From Palleronia rufa (GTDB taxonomy: Bacteria > Pseudomonadota > Alphaproteobacteria > Rhodobacterales > Rhodobacteraceae): a DNA stretch of 52,491 bases. Below are positions 1 to 8,984 of this stretch, one piece after another. The stretch is from contig NZ_JQEY01000001.1 of NCBI RefSeq assembly GCF_000743715.1, positions 782,081 through 834,571 of the forward strand. Direction: 5' to 3'. The translations under genes and the position numbers were made by a program. A model generated the notes under the pieces. That model did not search any database. It was not told where the DNA came from and was given only the letters and a program-made list of their open reading frames with translations. How positions within the stretch are numbered: the stretch's first letter is position 1; each line of letters starts with the position of its first letter.

Positions 1-32
1 CTCCTTTGTTGCAGTAAATGCTATCAAAGGAG
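1..32. repeat. short inverted repeat at window edge
   Basis: CTCCTTTG at 1-8 is the exact reverse complement of CAAAGGAG at 25-32, with a 16-base loop. It lies just ahead of and partly within the IS3 remnant. It could be a hairpin, a terminator without a clear T run, or chance. No function is proposed. Confidence 0.35.
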
Positions 33-185
33 CGGCATCAAACCGCGACAGGTCCACTTAGGCAGGACGTGTTCGAATACATCGAGCTCTTCTACAACCC
101 GAAGCGCAAGCACACGAACAACGGCATGCTGTCGCCCGTTGACTTCGAAATCAGACAGCAGAAACTGAAAGAGGCAGGTGTCTAG
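18..185 (+). pseudogene. IS3-family transposase (OrfB) C-terminal remnant
   Basis: The reading frame that ends at the TAG at 183-185 encodes a stretch beginning DVFEYIELFYNPKRKH and continuing with TNNGMLSPVDFE. This is the typical C-terminal tail of IS3-family DDE transposases. The frame is closed upstream by a TAA at 15-17, and only about 55 codons survive, so the catalytic core is missing. Sequence just after the stop (186-205) could be a decayed terminal inverted repeat, but its partner is outside the window. The remnant is followed at once by an IS110-type remnant, so this edge is a nested insertion site. Confidence 0.8.
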
Positions 186-209
186 GAAACTAGGGGCACC
201 TCAAACGGC

Positions 210-880
210 GGTGTGTACATTTCCAAAACCAGTCCCGAAGTCTGTCGCCTTTCCAACCGCAGGCACATGCGGTTTTCGAAGGACAGGGACGGGCTCTAGG
301 CGCTCTGCCAATGGCTCGGGAGCGCGCCGATCCGCGTCAGCTAAGCCGCGACGGGTCGCTTTCATCGCGATCTCGAGTCGGCGCTCTCGAAGGCGGGACA
401 CGGGCCGGTCAAGGTTAATCCCTCGCGGGCCCGCCGCTACGCGCAGGCGACCGGGAACGTCGCTTAGACCGACCGCGTCGACGCCGGGATGCGCGCGCAT
501 ATGGGATCGACCTTGGCGCCAGAGCCGACGCCGGTTCGCAGCGGGAGCATGCACGAAATCAGGGAACTGCATGTCGCGCGCGTGGCCCTGATCAAGGATC
601 GCATCGCCCGCCTGAACCGGCTGGACACGGCGCGCAACAGGATCGTCGTCCGCCGGCTCCAGGCGCGGGAACGTCAGACCGACAGGCAGATCGCCCAGAT
701 CGGTGCCGAGTTGGTCCGCCTCATCGATGCCGATCCCGAGCTGGCCCGGCGATAAGAGATCCTGATGCCCATGCGCGGCACGGGACCGGTGGCAGCCACC
801 GCGATGAGCAGATACGCCGATGCGGTCCGCGCTGACGCGTCATCGGAGATGTTGAGGTTCTTTCTGGAACAGGAGCCAGC
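210..880 (+). pseudogene. IS110-family transposase, degenerate
   Basis: Conceptual translation from about 216 follows the IS110-family (DEDD) transposase plan. It begins ISKTSPEVCRLSNRRHMRFS, followed by a tryptophan-containing block and ATGRFHRDLE. Next come KAGHGPVKVNPSRARRYAQA, TDRVDA, the coiled region MHEIRELHVARVALIKDRIA, and RLIDADPELARR near 725-755. In-frame stops (TAG at about 297, TAA at about 342, TAG at about 463 and TAA at about 753) break it, and similarity fades after about 810. It is clearly inactive. The exact 3' limit is uncertain. Confidence 0.8.
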
Positions 881-2018
881 CCAATGAACGCCGAAGTTAC
901 CTTGGGTGCGGCGAAGCGGGCCGGGCCGGTCCCGACATGGCAAACCCGCCGGGACCGCTTCTGACCCGAATACCGCGCGTGGTTCAGGGGCGCGGCGGCG
1001 GTGACGGCCCCGACCGCGCGGTCTGCAAGACTGCGCTGGCAAAACACATGCCAGAGCTGGTGCTTTCCACGCCCGGCTCACCGAACTTGCAGGCGGCGGT
1101 GGGCGGGAGGAGCGGTTCCTATCTACACGGTGCCCTCCGGGGGACCTCGGCGGATGCTGCCTGACTGCGCTGACGATGGTCGGCGAACGCGGCGCTACCG
1201 CAATCGCGACCCGTAGCCGAACTTCGACTGGGGCGCGCTGCTGAAATCGAACTGGCTGCACCCGTTCATCGGCATGGTGGAGTGTCGCTGCGGTCTGCGG
1301 GACCGCCCCAAAGACGCAGGGCGTCCGGTGGCGCTGGCCGTTGACAGAACGCGCCGCACGGCCCTGGGCGTCGGCATTTGCACCATCCTGCGCCATGTCC
1401 TGGAGACCTGGGCCGACATGGCGGCCGGGCTGAAGATGATCGACCGCGGGCCGCCGCCCATGGACCGGAACCTTGTCCCATTGGATGCGCCTGGCGCGAC
1501 CGCTTCGGTCGAGGTGCACGCCGGCGGGGCACGAAGGGGCGCGCACCGGCGATCGCCAAGAACGACTAACTGAATCGGCCGCTGCCGGATCGCGCGATGT
1601 CCACCCGAACGGCGGAACGGCGGACCGAACGGGCGCCGATCGCGGCCGAAGGCACGCCCGGTGACGCCGATTTCGGCGGTTCCGTCGGCGCCGCTCTGTC
1701 GGCGCGACTGTGCGCGCGGCTCCGGGACGCTCTACACCACGGCAGACAATCCGGCGGACCGCTCCATGCGGCCGATTTGGCGAAAGCAGGAGACGGCACA
1801 GCGCATCAATGGTTCGCGGAGCAGTCCCGCACCATCATACCGGCGACGACGCAGCGCAATCGTCACCCTTGTCCGAAGATCGGGTCGCTCGCGTCCCGCG
1901 GTCCCGGCGCAAGGATGCGGCGCGGTGGTTGGTGGAGGCCGAGGCGGGACGGCCGCACCGGGCGGCCTTCGGCGTGCTCTTCGTCGACCGCGCCGCCCGG
2001 GCCGTGTTTGCCCTGACC
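881..2018. other. unassigned decayed stretch
   Basis: I see no supportable gene here. Several overlapping frames stay open on both strands because of the high GC content, but none has a recognisable motif or a good ribosome binding site. A plus-strand frame around 1203-1570 (containing FDWGALLKSNWLHPFIGM) and another ending near 2018 may be scraps of former genes. The stretch lies between transposase remnants and the first intact gene, so it is most likely decayed mobile DNA. Confidence 0.5.
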
Positions 2019-2288
2019 TCAGTCCTTGGCGGACTTGGCGGACTTGGCCTCTTTCGCCTTGAGCTTCGCGCGGTCTTTGGCCTTGGCCGCGCGGGCCTCC
2101 CTCTTGGCGGCGGCCTTGGCTTCGGCCTCGGCCGCCGCTTCGTGCTCGATCCGGGCCGCACGCAGCTTTTCGGTCTTCTGCGCGCGAGCGGCGCGCTCGG
2201 ATTCGATGATACCGGTGGCTACGGCCGTGGTCTGATCGGCCTTGGTCTCGGATTTCGAGGGCTTGAAGAGGGCGTTCTTGCTGCTCAT
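2019..2288 (-). CDS. small Ala/Lys/Glu-rich coiled-coil-like protein
   Basis: This is an 89-residue protein starting MSSKNALFKPSKSE. The ATG at 2288 is preceded by a good ribosome binding site (gaaagga, about 5 bases upstream). An in-frame upstream extension would add a low-complexity Arg/Pro run and is rejected. From about residue 28 the sequence is dominated by Ala, Lys, Arg and Glu in heptad-like runs and ends in KSAKSAKD, so a long charged helix is likely. It has no signal peptide or membrane segment. The gene stands 144 bp downstream of an FAH-family gene on the same strand. I do not recognise a named family and propose no function. The lysine-rich tail would allow nucleic-acid binding, but that is only inference. 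Confidence 0.75.
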   Translation of the reverse strand: MSSKNALFKPSKSETKADQTTAVATGIIESERAARAQKTEKLRAARIEHEAAAEAEAKAAAKREARAAKAKDRAKLKAKEAKSAKSAKD

Positions 2289-2432
2289 GACTGTCCTTTC
2301 GTGCTCCCGCGCGGGGTCGGTCCGCGCGAACTCCCACGGGGGCGGGCGGCGCCGGCCGCGGGGACGGCCCGTCTCAATAGCAGCCAGTCCGCGCCACGCC
2401 AATGGAAATTCCGGCCAAGGGGCCGCGACCCA

Positions 2433-3275
2433 TCAACCCGCCACGCACGTCTGGCACTGTTCGCCCAGACCCGCGACCCCCAGCCTGATCCTGTCCCCGG
2501 CCTTGAGGAAAAGCGGCGGCTTCATGCCCATACCCACACCGGGCGGCGTCCCGGTCGAGATCACGTCGCCCGGATGGAGCGACATGAACCGGCTGAGGTA
2601 GCTTACCACATGCGCCACCCCATAGACCATCGTCCGGGTCGAGCCGTCCTGCACCCGCGCGCCGTTCACCTCACACCAGAGCGCCAGGTCCTGGGGATTC
2701 GGCACCTCGTCCCGGGTCACGAGCCAGGGTCCCAGCGGGCCAAACCCGTCGCAGCTCTTGCCCTTGGTCCACTGGCCCTCGTGCTCGGTCTGAAAGGCGC
2801 GCTCGGACACGTCATTGGCCACCGCGTAGCCGGCCACATGGGACAGGGCGTCGGACTGCGCCACGTGGCGGGCGGTGCGGCCGATGACGACGGCCAGTTC
2901 GACCTCCCAGTCGGTCTTTTCCGACCCGCGCGGGATCGGCAGGTCGTCATTGGGGCCGGCGATGGCCGAGGTCGCCTTCATGAAGATCACCGGCTCCGGC
3001 GGCACCCTCGCCCCGGTCTCGGCCGCGTGGTCGGCGTAGTTCAGCCCGATGCAGACGAACTTGCCGGTGCCGCCGACGCAGGGGCCGATCCGCGTGTCCG
3101 GGGGCAGTGCCGGCAGGGACCGGGGATCCAGCGCGCGCAACATGGCAAGCCCGCCGTCCGACAGCACGGCACCGGCGATGTCCGGGACCAGACCGGTCAG
3201 ATCGCGCAGCGTGCCATCGGGGGCGTACAAGCCGGGCCGCTCCGCCCCCGGGGGGCCGTGTCGCAGAAGTTTCAT
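2433..3275 (-). CDS. fumarylacetoacetate hydrolase (FAH) family protein
   Basis: The 280-residue protein has the FAH C-terminal fold. Visible motifs are GLNYADHAAE (about 78-87), the metal-binding acidic stretch DWEVELAVVIG (about 122-132), NDVSER, and the late STGTPPGVGMG loop. This length and layout match the group annotated as ureidoglycolate lyase or 2-keto-3-deoxy-acid (2,4-diketo-3-deoxy-L-fuconate type) hydrolases. They cleave a C-C or C-N bond next to a beta-keto or alpha-hydroxy acid with Mg2+ or Mn2+ in the cytoplasm. The start MKLLRHG has a purine-rich site (gaggagaag) upstream. Its neighbours do not reveal the substrate: there is no uricase, allantoin or fucose gene nearby. The family call is firm but the exact reaction is open. 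Confidence 0.9.
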   Translation of the reverse strand: MKLLRHGPPGAERPGLYAPDGTLRDLTGLVPDIAGAVLSDGGLAMLRALDPRSLPALPPDTRIGPCVGGTGKFVCIGLNYADHAAETGARVPPEPVIFMKATSAIAGPNDDLPIPRGSEKTDWEVELAVVIGRTARHVAQSDALSHVAGYAVANDVSERAFQTEHEGQWTKGKSCDGFGPLGPWLVTRDEVPNPQDLALWCEVNGARVQDGSTRTMVYGVAHVVSYLSRFMSLHPGDVISTGTPPGVGMGMKPPLFLKAGDRIRLGVAGLGEQCQTCVAG

Positions 3276-3725
3276 GCGGTCTTCTCCTCATCGCGATTCC
3301 GGCCCACATTGCCCGGGTGGACGGCGGGTGTCACGAAGGTGACGCGGATGGCAACCGGATCAAGATCTGCGGACCCTGACTGTCCTGAGCTGGACCCGGG
3401 GGGGGCGCCGGTTGGCTGACCGTCGCCCCCGATCGCCGGGCGGCTCGCCCAGAGGCGACCTCGTGGCTGCCTCCCTCGTTGATTCTGGCGTTCGTGCGCG
3501 CGTCCGTCGTGACCAAGGCCGTGGAATTATACGGCACAGCCTGCGCCGCCGGCCGCTCGTCGGAACGCGCCTGCCCGGAGTCAGCTATGAGGCTCTGGGC
3601 CAGCAGCTGACGCTCGGCACGGCGGCGAGGACGGCCGCGCTTGGCTGGATCGTGACCGGGCGGCCCTGCCGTGAGCGCATTGCGCGGACTTGAACGCGCG
3701 GACCGCCTGCCACAGGATCGGACCG
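3276..3725. other. intergenic stretch, no gene seen
   Basis: This 450-bp divergent spacer lies between the FAH gene (minus) and the DUF3445 gene (plus). Open frames exist on both strands but have no motif and no convincing start. It must hold both promoters. A run of G at about 3399-3404 is the only notable sequence feature. Confidence 0.4.
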
Positions 3726-4487
3726 ATGGATCCGTTGCAGACCTGTCTTCCCGACGATGCCGTGGCCCATTCCCTGCCGGGTACGCGGCCCTGCGCGCCC
3801 GGCGACTGGCTCCGCATCGACGACGCCTTCGCGGGCCAGATGGCGTTGCGGGATAGCCTTGTCCTGGCGCGGCCCGGCGACGTGATGGCTTGCCTGCCCG
3901 AAGGTGCCGCCCCCGCCGCAGAGCTTCTGGACGCCGTCCTGTCCGACCTGCCCACATTGGGTCATCGGGTTGCGTCCAACTCTGTCATCCGACCGGACGG
4001 CGTGGCCGTGACGCTCGACCCGGAAGCGCCGCTGGCGGTACTGGGCCGTCTGGTGCAGGAGGATTTCGCGGTGATGCTGCCCGGTCCGGAGGGGCACCGG
4101 ATGGTTGCGGGGATCGTGTGCTTCCCGTCCCGCTGGCGGTTGGAGCAGAAGATCGGGCGGCCGCTCGTGCGCATCCATCGCCCGGTCCCTGCCTATGACG
4201 CGGCGCTGGCCCGGCGCGTGCAAAGGCTGTTCGACGGTGTGCGGGCGGGCGCGCCGCTGGTTCGGTGGAACCGGCTGCCCTATTGGGAGCGGCGCCTGTT
4301 CAACCCCCGACCGGAAGAGGCGCCGCGTGCGCCGGAGGGACCGCGCCCCTATGTCAGGGTCGAGCGGCAGGTCATACGCCGCCTGCCGGAGACCGCAGCC
4401 GTCGTGTTTTCCATCCACACCTGGCTGGTGCGGGCTGACGCACCTTATTCGGCCGGCTGCGCGCGCTCCGGCGTGGCGGGCGACTGA
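3726..4487 (+). CDS. DUF3445 / heme-dependent oxidative N-demethylase-like protein
   Basis: The predicted protein has 253 residues and starts MDPLQTCLPDDAV. An ATG 36 bp upstream is possible but adds a poor N-terminus. The order of blocks is that of DUF3445: GDWLRIDDAFAGQMALR near residue 35, PLAVLGRLVQEDFAVMLPG near 105-120, the VCFPSRWRLEQKIGRPL core near 135-150, HRPVPAYD, RWNRLPY, and RVERQVIRRLPETAAVVFSI near the C-terminus. One characterised member is a heme-dependent enzyme that oxidatively removes methyl groups from small methylated amines. Here the substrate is unknown. Its last 43 bp overlap, tail to tail, the end of a BCCT betaine-type transporter gene, which fits a methylated-amine role without proving it. 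The C-terminal residues after the VVFSIHTWL block fall in the overlap and look atypical. Confidence 0.82.
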   Translation: MDPLQTCLPDDAVAHSLPGTRPCAPGDWLRIDDAFAGQMALRDSLVLARPGDVMACLPEGAAPAAELLDAVLSDLPTLGHRVASNSVIRPDGVAVTLDPEAPLAVLGRLVQEDFAVMLPGPEGHRMVAGIVCFPSRWRLEQKIGRPLVRIHRPVPAYDAALARRVQRLFDGVRAGAPLVRWNRLPYWERRLFNPRPEEAPRAPEGPRPYVRVERQVIRRLPETAAVVFSIHTWLVRADAPYSAGCARSGVAGD

Positions 4488-6097
4488 TCCTCGGCGATGT
4501 CGGTCGCGGTGCCGGGAAGGGCGTTCGGCATGTTGTGCTCTGCCTCTACGTCGCTGCGATAGCGCTGGTTGTGGCGGTGGACCATCAGCGGATCCCAACG
4601 GAGCGCTCTGAAGAGACCGATGGAGATCAGCAGAATCACCACCGCAAAGGGAAACCCGGCCACGACCGCCGCGGCCTGTAGCGCGCCAAGCCCGCCCGCC
4701 AGCAGCAGGACCGATGCCACAGCGCCCTCCGACACGGCCCAGAACACCCGCTGGATCTTGGGTGGATCCGGGTCGCCACCGGCGGTGAGCATGTCGATCA
4801 CGTAGCTGCCCGAATCCGACGAGGTCACGAACCACAGCACGATCAGCACGATGGCGAAGATGCTGGTCAGCCCGGACAGCGGATAATATTCCAGAAGCGC
4901 GAACATGGTGTTGCCGTAGCCCTCCTGGGTCGCTTCGATCAGGGTCCGGTCCCCGGACAGCGAGATGTCGATTGCGACGCCGCCGAAGGCCGAGAACCAG
5001 AAGAACATGATCGAGCAGGGCAGCAACATCACTCCGAAGACGAATTCCCGGATCGTGCGGCCCCGACTGATCCGGGCGATGAAAACGCCCACGAAGGGCG
5101 ACCAGGAGATCCACCAAGCCCAGTAGAAGATGGTCCAGGAATTCTGCCAGTCGCCGCCGGACCAGGTCTCTGTCCAGGTGCTGAGATCGATGAAGTTCTT
5201 CAGATAGAGCCCGTAGTTTTCGACGAACCCGTCGAAGATGAAGAGTGTCGGGCCGACGATCAGCATGAAGGCCAGAAGCACCATCGACAGGATGACGTTG
5301 ATGTTGGATAGCCGCTTGATACCGCCGTCGAGCCCGGCCACCACCGACATGGTGGCTAGCCCGGTGATGCCCGCGATCACCAGGATCTGCACCGTGACGC
5401 TGGAGCCGATGCCGAACACCGTGCCCAACCCGTCGTTGATCTGGATCGCGCCTAGTCCCAGGGACGTCACGATCCCGAACATGGTGCCGAAGACCGCGAG
5501 AATGTCGACGACATCGCCCCAGACGCCATAGATCCTGTCACCGATCAGCGGATAAAGGGCGGACCGGATCGACAGCGGCAGCCCCATGCGGAAGTGGAAA
5601 TAGGCCAGACTCAGCGCCACGACCGCATAGATCGCCCAACCCTGAAAGCCCCAGTGCAAGAACGTCAGCGCCATGGCCTCCTTCGCGGCCTCGACCGTCT
5701 CGGGTTCGGCGCGGGGGGGCGAAAAGTAGTGGTACATGGGCTCTGCCACGCCCCAGTAGATCAGGCCGATGCCGATCCCGGCCGAGAACAGCATCGCCGT
5801 CCAAGAGAACAGATCGTATTCCGGCGTCTCGTCCATGCGGCCCAGGCGGATGTCCCCGAACGGTCCCAGACCCAGATAGACCACGAACAGGACCATCGCA
5901 TTTGTCAGAAGCACCAGCGCCCAGCCAAGATTGGTCGCAAGGAATGTCTGCAGCCCGCTGAAGATCGTATTGGCGAGATCGTTGAAGACCGCTCCGAAGA
6001 GGATGAAGCCCAGGATCAGGATCGCCGAGATGGCGAAGACGGGCCTGTTCACCCTTGGAAAGATCCACAGGCGTTCCTGCGGGATCTTCGATGACAT
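4445..6097 (-). CDS. BCCT-family betaine/choline/carnitine transporter
   Basis: This 550-residue membrane protein has 12 predicted transmembrane segments in the LeuT-like BCCT fold. Diagnostic pieces are the glycine-rich stretch GIGIGLIYWGVAEP (about 109-122) and the tryptophan-rich substrate helix WAWWISWSPFVG (about 327-338), followed by ARISRGRTIREF. It also has the C-terminal TSSDSGSYVIDMLT block. It should bring quaternary ammonium compounds into the cell, usually with Na+. The charged C-terminal tail (about 50 residues) may serve osmosensing, as in BetP, but this is inference. The start is MSSKIPQERL with a near gggggat site. A gene of unknown function lies 102 bp upstream on the same strand, and DUF3445 overlaps the 3' end in the opposite direction. 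Osmoprotection and nutrient uptake are both possible. Confidence 0.93.
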   Translation of the reverse strand: MSSKIPQERLWIFPRVNRPVFAISAILILGFILFGAVFNDLANTIFSGLQTFLATNLGWALVLLTNAMVLFVVYLGLGPFGDIRLGRMDETPEYDLFSWTAMLFSAGIGIGLIYWGVAEPMYHYFSPPRAEPETVEAAKEAMALTFLHWGFQGWAIYAVVALSLAYFHFRMGLPLSIRSALYPLIGDRIYGVWGDVVDILAVFGTMFGIVTSLGLGAIQINDGLGTVFGIGSSVTVQILVIAGITGLATMSVVAGLDGGIKRLSNINVILSMVLLAFMLIVGPTLFIFDGFVENYGLYLKNFIDLSTWTETWSGGDWQNSWTIFYWAWWISWSPFVGVFIARISRGRTIREFVFGVMLLPCSIMFFWFSAFGGVAIDISLSGDRTLIEATQEGYGNTMFALLEYYPLSGLTSIFAIVLIVLWFVTSSDSGSYVIDMLTAGGDPDPPKIQRVFWAVSEGAVASVLLLAGGLGALQAAAVVAGFPFAVVILLISIGLFRALRWDPLMVHRHNQRYRSDVEAEHNMPNALPGTATDIAEDQSPATPERAQPAE

Positions 6098-6199
6098 GCG
6101 GTATCCCCCCTGGCGCGGTGCGCCGGCAACGTCGCGCCGCCGGCATCCTTCTACCCTACAGCAGCATCGCCAGAGTGCAAATCGCCGCTGTCTGGCGGC

Positions 6200-6712
6200 T
6201 CAGGCGGCCGCGTTGCCCAGTTGTGCCGGTACGTACATGCGCGCGGGACCCGCGAACCGCTGCGGCAGGTCCAAAAGCGCGTTCCAGGAAAATTCGTGAG
6301 GTTCCAGCAATTGCCGGGTCGGGCGCCAGAACACCGACGCAACGTCGTGGCGCGCGATGAGCCTGCGGCACATCTGAAAGCAGATCTGCCGCCCGACCTC
6401 ACGAGAGCCCCGGATCAGCGTGTTGCAGCTCACCGTAACCCTGTGGGTGCCGTCGTCGCCGCGCCGGGCCTGCGCCTCCACCCGGCCCTGATCGGTCGCG
6501 TAGTCCAGCGAGTTGCCGCGAAGAGCGAGATCGAGCCGATGGATCCGTGCGTCTGCCTGGGACAGGACGCCGGCCAGTGTTGCGGGAAGCTCACGGAACT
6601 GGAACTGCGCGTCCGTAGTCAGCGAAATCGTTGCGACAGTGTGGTGAGAAATCTCTATCATCTGTGCCAATACCCGGTTAAATGCTTCATCGAGGCAAGC
6701 ATCGCTGTCCAA
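6200..6712 (-). CDS. hypothetical protein, about 170 aa
   Basis: I do not recognise this family. The frame is soluble in character, with no signal peptide or membrane segment. It contains a long polar middle (RIHRLDLALRGNSLDYATDQ) and a cysteine-bearing block (VSCNTLIRGSREVGRQICFQ) before a proline/aromatic C-terminus. The coding frame reads smoothly from a TTG at 6712. The first in-frame ATG is at 6661 (MIEISHHTV), which would give 153 residues. Neither has a strong ribosome binding site. It sits upstream of the BCCT transporter gene on the same strand (102-bp gap), so the two could be co-transcribed. It has its own upstream region after the glnA terminator. Confidence 0.6.
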   Translation of the reverse strand: MDSDACLDEAFNRVLAQMIEISHHTVATISLTTDAQFQFRELPATLAGVLSQADARIHRLDLALRGNSLDYATDQGRVEAQARRGDDGTHRVTVSCNTLIRGSREVGRQICFQMCRRLIARHDVASVFWRPTRQLLEPHEFSWNALLDLPQRFAGPARMYVPAQLGNAAA

Positions 6713-6905
6713 AAGGGCCGCAATTTGTCACCCCCGCGCAATTATCGGGAACTATGCCGAGCGGGTGAACTATCGGTCGGCTCCTCCACCCCAGCATGCA
6801 TTAACGAACCTTACCTCAAGGCAGGTCCGTGCGACAAGCCCATCGCTCCCAGCGAATCCCCCGACGGGAATCGAGACAGACGACACCTTTCAGTGCAACG
6901 CAAAA

Positions 6906-6925
6906 GGGGCGCCGTTAAGCGCCCC
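6906..6925 (-). terminator. rho-independent terminator after glnA
   Basis: GGGGCGC (6906-6912) pairs perfectly with GCGCCCC (6919-6925) across a 6-base loop. Read on the minus strand the stem is followed by TTTTG. It lies 33 bp beyond the glnA stop codon, which is the expected place for the end of the glnBA transcript. Confidence 0.8.
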
Positions 6926-6958
6926 CTGTGACAATGTGATGACCTGCCTGTGGCGGGA

Positions 6959-8365
6959 TCAGCAGCTGTAATACATCTTGAACTCTATCGGGTGCGGCGT
7001 GTGCTCATAGGCATAGATCTCTTCCCATTTGAGATCCATGTAGCCTTCGATCTGGTCTTTGGTGAACACGTCGCCGGCGGTGAGGAAGTCCATGTCGGCC
7101 TCCAGCTCGCCCAGCGCCTCGCGCAGCGACGAACAGACGGTCGGGATGTCGGCCAGCTCTTCGGGGGGCAGATCGTAGAGATCCTTGTCCATCGCCTCTC
7201 CCGGGTGGGTCTTGTTCTTGATCCCGTCCAGCCCGGCCATCAGCAGCGCCGCGAAGCACAGATACGGGTTGGCGGACGGATCGGGAAAGCGCGCCTCGAC
7301 CCGCTTGGCCTTGGGGCTTTCGGCCCAGGGGATCCGCACGCAGCCCGAGCGGTTGCGGGCGGAGTAGGCGCGCAGCACCGGGGCCTCGAAACCGGGGATC
7401 AGCCGCTTGTAGGAATTGGTGGACGGGTTGGTGAAGGCGTTGAGCGCCTTGGCGTGCTTGAGGATGCCGCCGATATAGAACAGGGCCTCATCGCTGAGAT
7501 CGGCGTATTTGTCGCCGGCGAAGAGCGGCTTGCCGTCCTTCCAGATCGACATGTTGACGTGCATCCCGGTGCCGTTGTCGCCGGAGATCGGCTTGGGCAT
7601 GAAGGTCGCCGACTTGCCATAGGCGTGTGCCACGTTGTGGATGATGTACTTGTACTTCTGCAGCTCGTCGGCCTGCTTGGTCAGGCTGTCGAAGATCAGG
7701 CCCAGCTCGTGCTGGCAGGACGCGACCTCATGGTGGTGCTTGTCGACCTTCATGCCGATGCGCTTCATGGTCGACAGCATTTCGGAGCGCAGATCCTGGG
7801 CGTCGTCCACCGGGTTCACCGGAAAGTAGCCGCCCTTGATGCCGGGGCGATGGCCCATGTTCCCGGTCTCGAACTCGGTGTCGGAGTTCCATGAGCCGTC
7901 GGCGGCATCGACCTGATAGGAGACCTTGTTCATCGCGACGGAGAAACGCACGTCGTCGAAGAGGAAGAACTCCGCCTCCGGTCCCATGAACGCCGTGTCG
8001 CCGATGCCGGAGGACTTGAGGTACTCCTCGGCGTTGCGCGCCGTGCCGCGCGGGTCGCGGTCGTAGCGTTCCATGGTGTCGGGCTCATAGACCGTGCAAT
8101 GCACCGCAAGGGTCTTTTCGGCGTAGAACGGGTCCATGTAGGCCGAGGAAGCATCGGGCATCAGCTTCATGTCGGACTGCTCGATGGATTTCCAGCCGGC
8201 GATCGACGAGCCGTCGAACATGAACCCGTCGTCGAGGAAGTCCTCGTCGACCTGGTCGGCCATCACCGTGACGTGCTGCAGCTTGCCGCGCGGATCGGTG
8301 AAGCGGATGTCGACGTATTCGACCTCTTCGTCCTTGATGGTCTTCAGCATCTCGCTGTTGCTCAT
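6959..8365 (-). CDS. glnA: glutamine synthetase, type I
   Basis: This 468-residue GSI-beta subunit makes glutamine from glutamate, ammonia and ATP as a dodecamer in the cytoplasm. The beta-grasp start ([13 protein letters not shown]), the DGSS motif (about 51-54), the metal ligands in [11 protein letters not shown], the [11 protein letters not shown] block, the NRSGCVRIP arginine loop and the ATP site are all present. Tyr397 in [10 protein letters not shown] is the adenylylation site, so control by GlnE is expected. Full length matches the family. The gene follows glnB by 42 bp with no terminator between them, the classical glnBA arrangement of Rhodobacterales. The chosen start MSNSEMLK has a gaaagaggg ribosome binding site. 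Confidence 0.98.
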   Translation of the reverse strand: MSNSEMLKTIKDEEVEYVDIRFTDPRGKLQHVTVMADQVDEDFLDDGFMFDGSSIAGWKSIEQSDMKLMPDASSAYMDPFYAEKTLAVHCTVYEPDTMERYDRDPRGTARNAEEYLKSSGIGDTAFMGPEAEFFLFDDVRFSVAMNKVSYQVDAADGSWNSDTEFETGNMGHRPGIKGGYFPVNPVDDAQDLRSEMLSTMKRIGMKVDKHHHEVASCQHELGLIFDSLTKQADELQKYKYIIHNVAHAYGKSATFMPKPISGDNGTGMHVNMSIWKDGKPLFAGDKYADLSDEALFYIGGILKHAKALNAFTNPSTNSYKRLIPGFEAPVLRAYSARNRSGCVRIPWAESPKAKRVEARFPDPSANPYLCFAALLMAGLDGIKNKTHPGEAMDKDLYDLPPEELADIPTVCSSLREALGELEADMDFLTAGDVFTKDQIEGYMDLKWEEIYAYEHTPHPIEFKMYYSC

Positions 8366-8407
8366 GGGTCCCTCTTTCTCCTGGGTGTGTCTGGGCGGGG
8401 CAGGCGG

Positions 8408-8770
<363 letters not shown>

Positions 8771-8855
8771 TCAGTCGCGAGAGACCACTTCCCACATCCG
8801 GCCTCAATCGACCAGCCTGCAGCGCGGGGACCGCGATCCCGGCTTTGGTATGGCC

Positions 8856-8872
8856 TGCGCCATTCTTGTGCA
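8856..8872. promoter_or_regulatory. putative NtrC-type site upstream of glnBA
   Basis: The 17-base sequence TGCGCCATTCTTGTGCA is an imperfect palindrome that resembles NtrC boxes (TGCACYA-N3-TGGTGCA). It lies about 110 bp upstream of the glnB start, inside the glnB-nnr divergent spacer. NtrC control of glnBA is established in related phototrophic Rhodobacteraceae. The match here is partial and I saw no clear sigma-54 element. Confidence 0.35.
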
Positions 8873-8984
8873 ACGTGCCTTGCAGTTGGGCGGTTTGCGA
8901 AGTCGGCATGCCGCGCGCGCGCGGATCTGTCCGCGACGGCCCTCGCGGCTAGATCGTGATGCGAAAGACGAACGGGAGGCACGC

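Noticed and set aside
1710-3419. 569-codon plus-strand frame across 2019-3275
   Set aside because: It is antisense to the FAH gene and the Ala/Lys-rich gene, with low-complexity composition.
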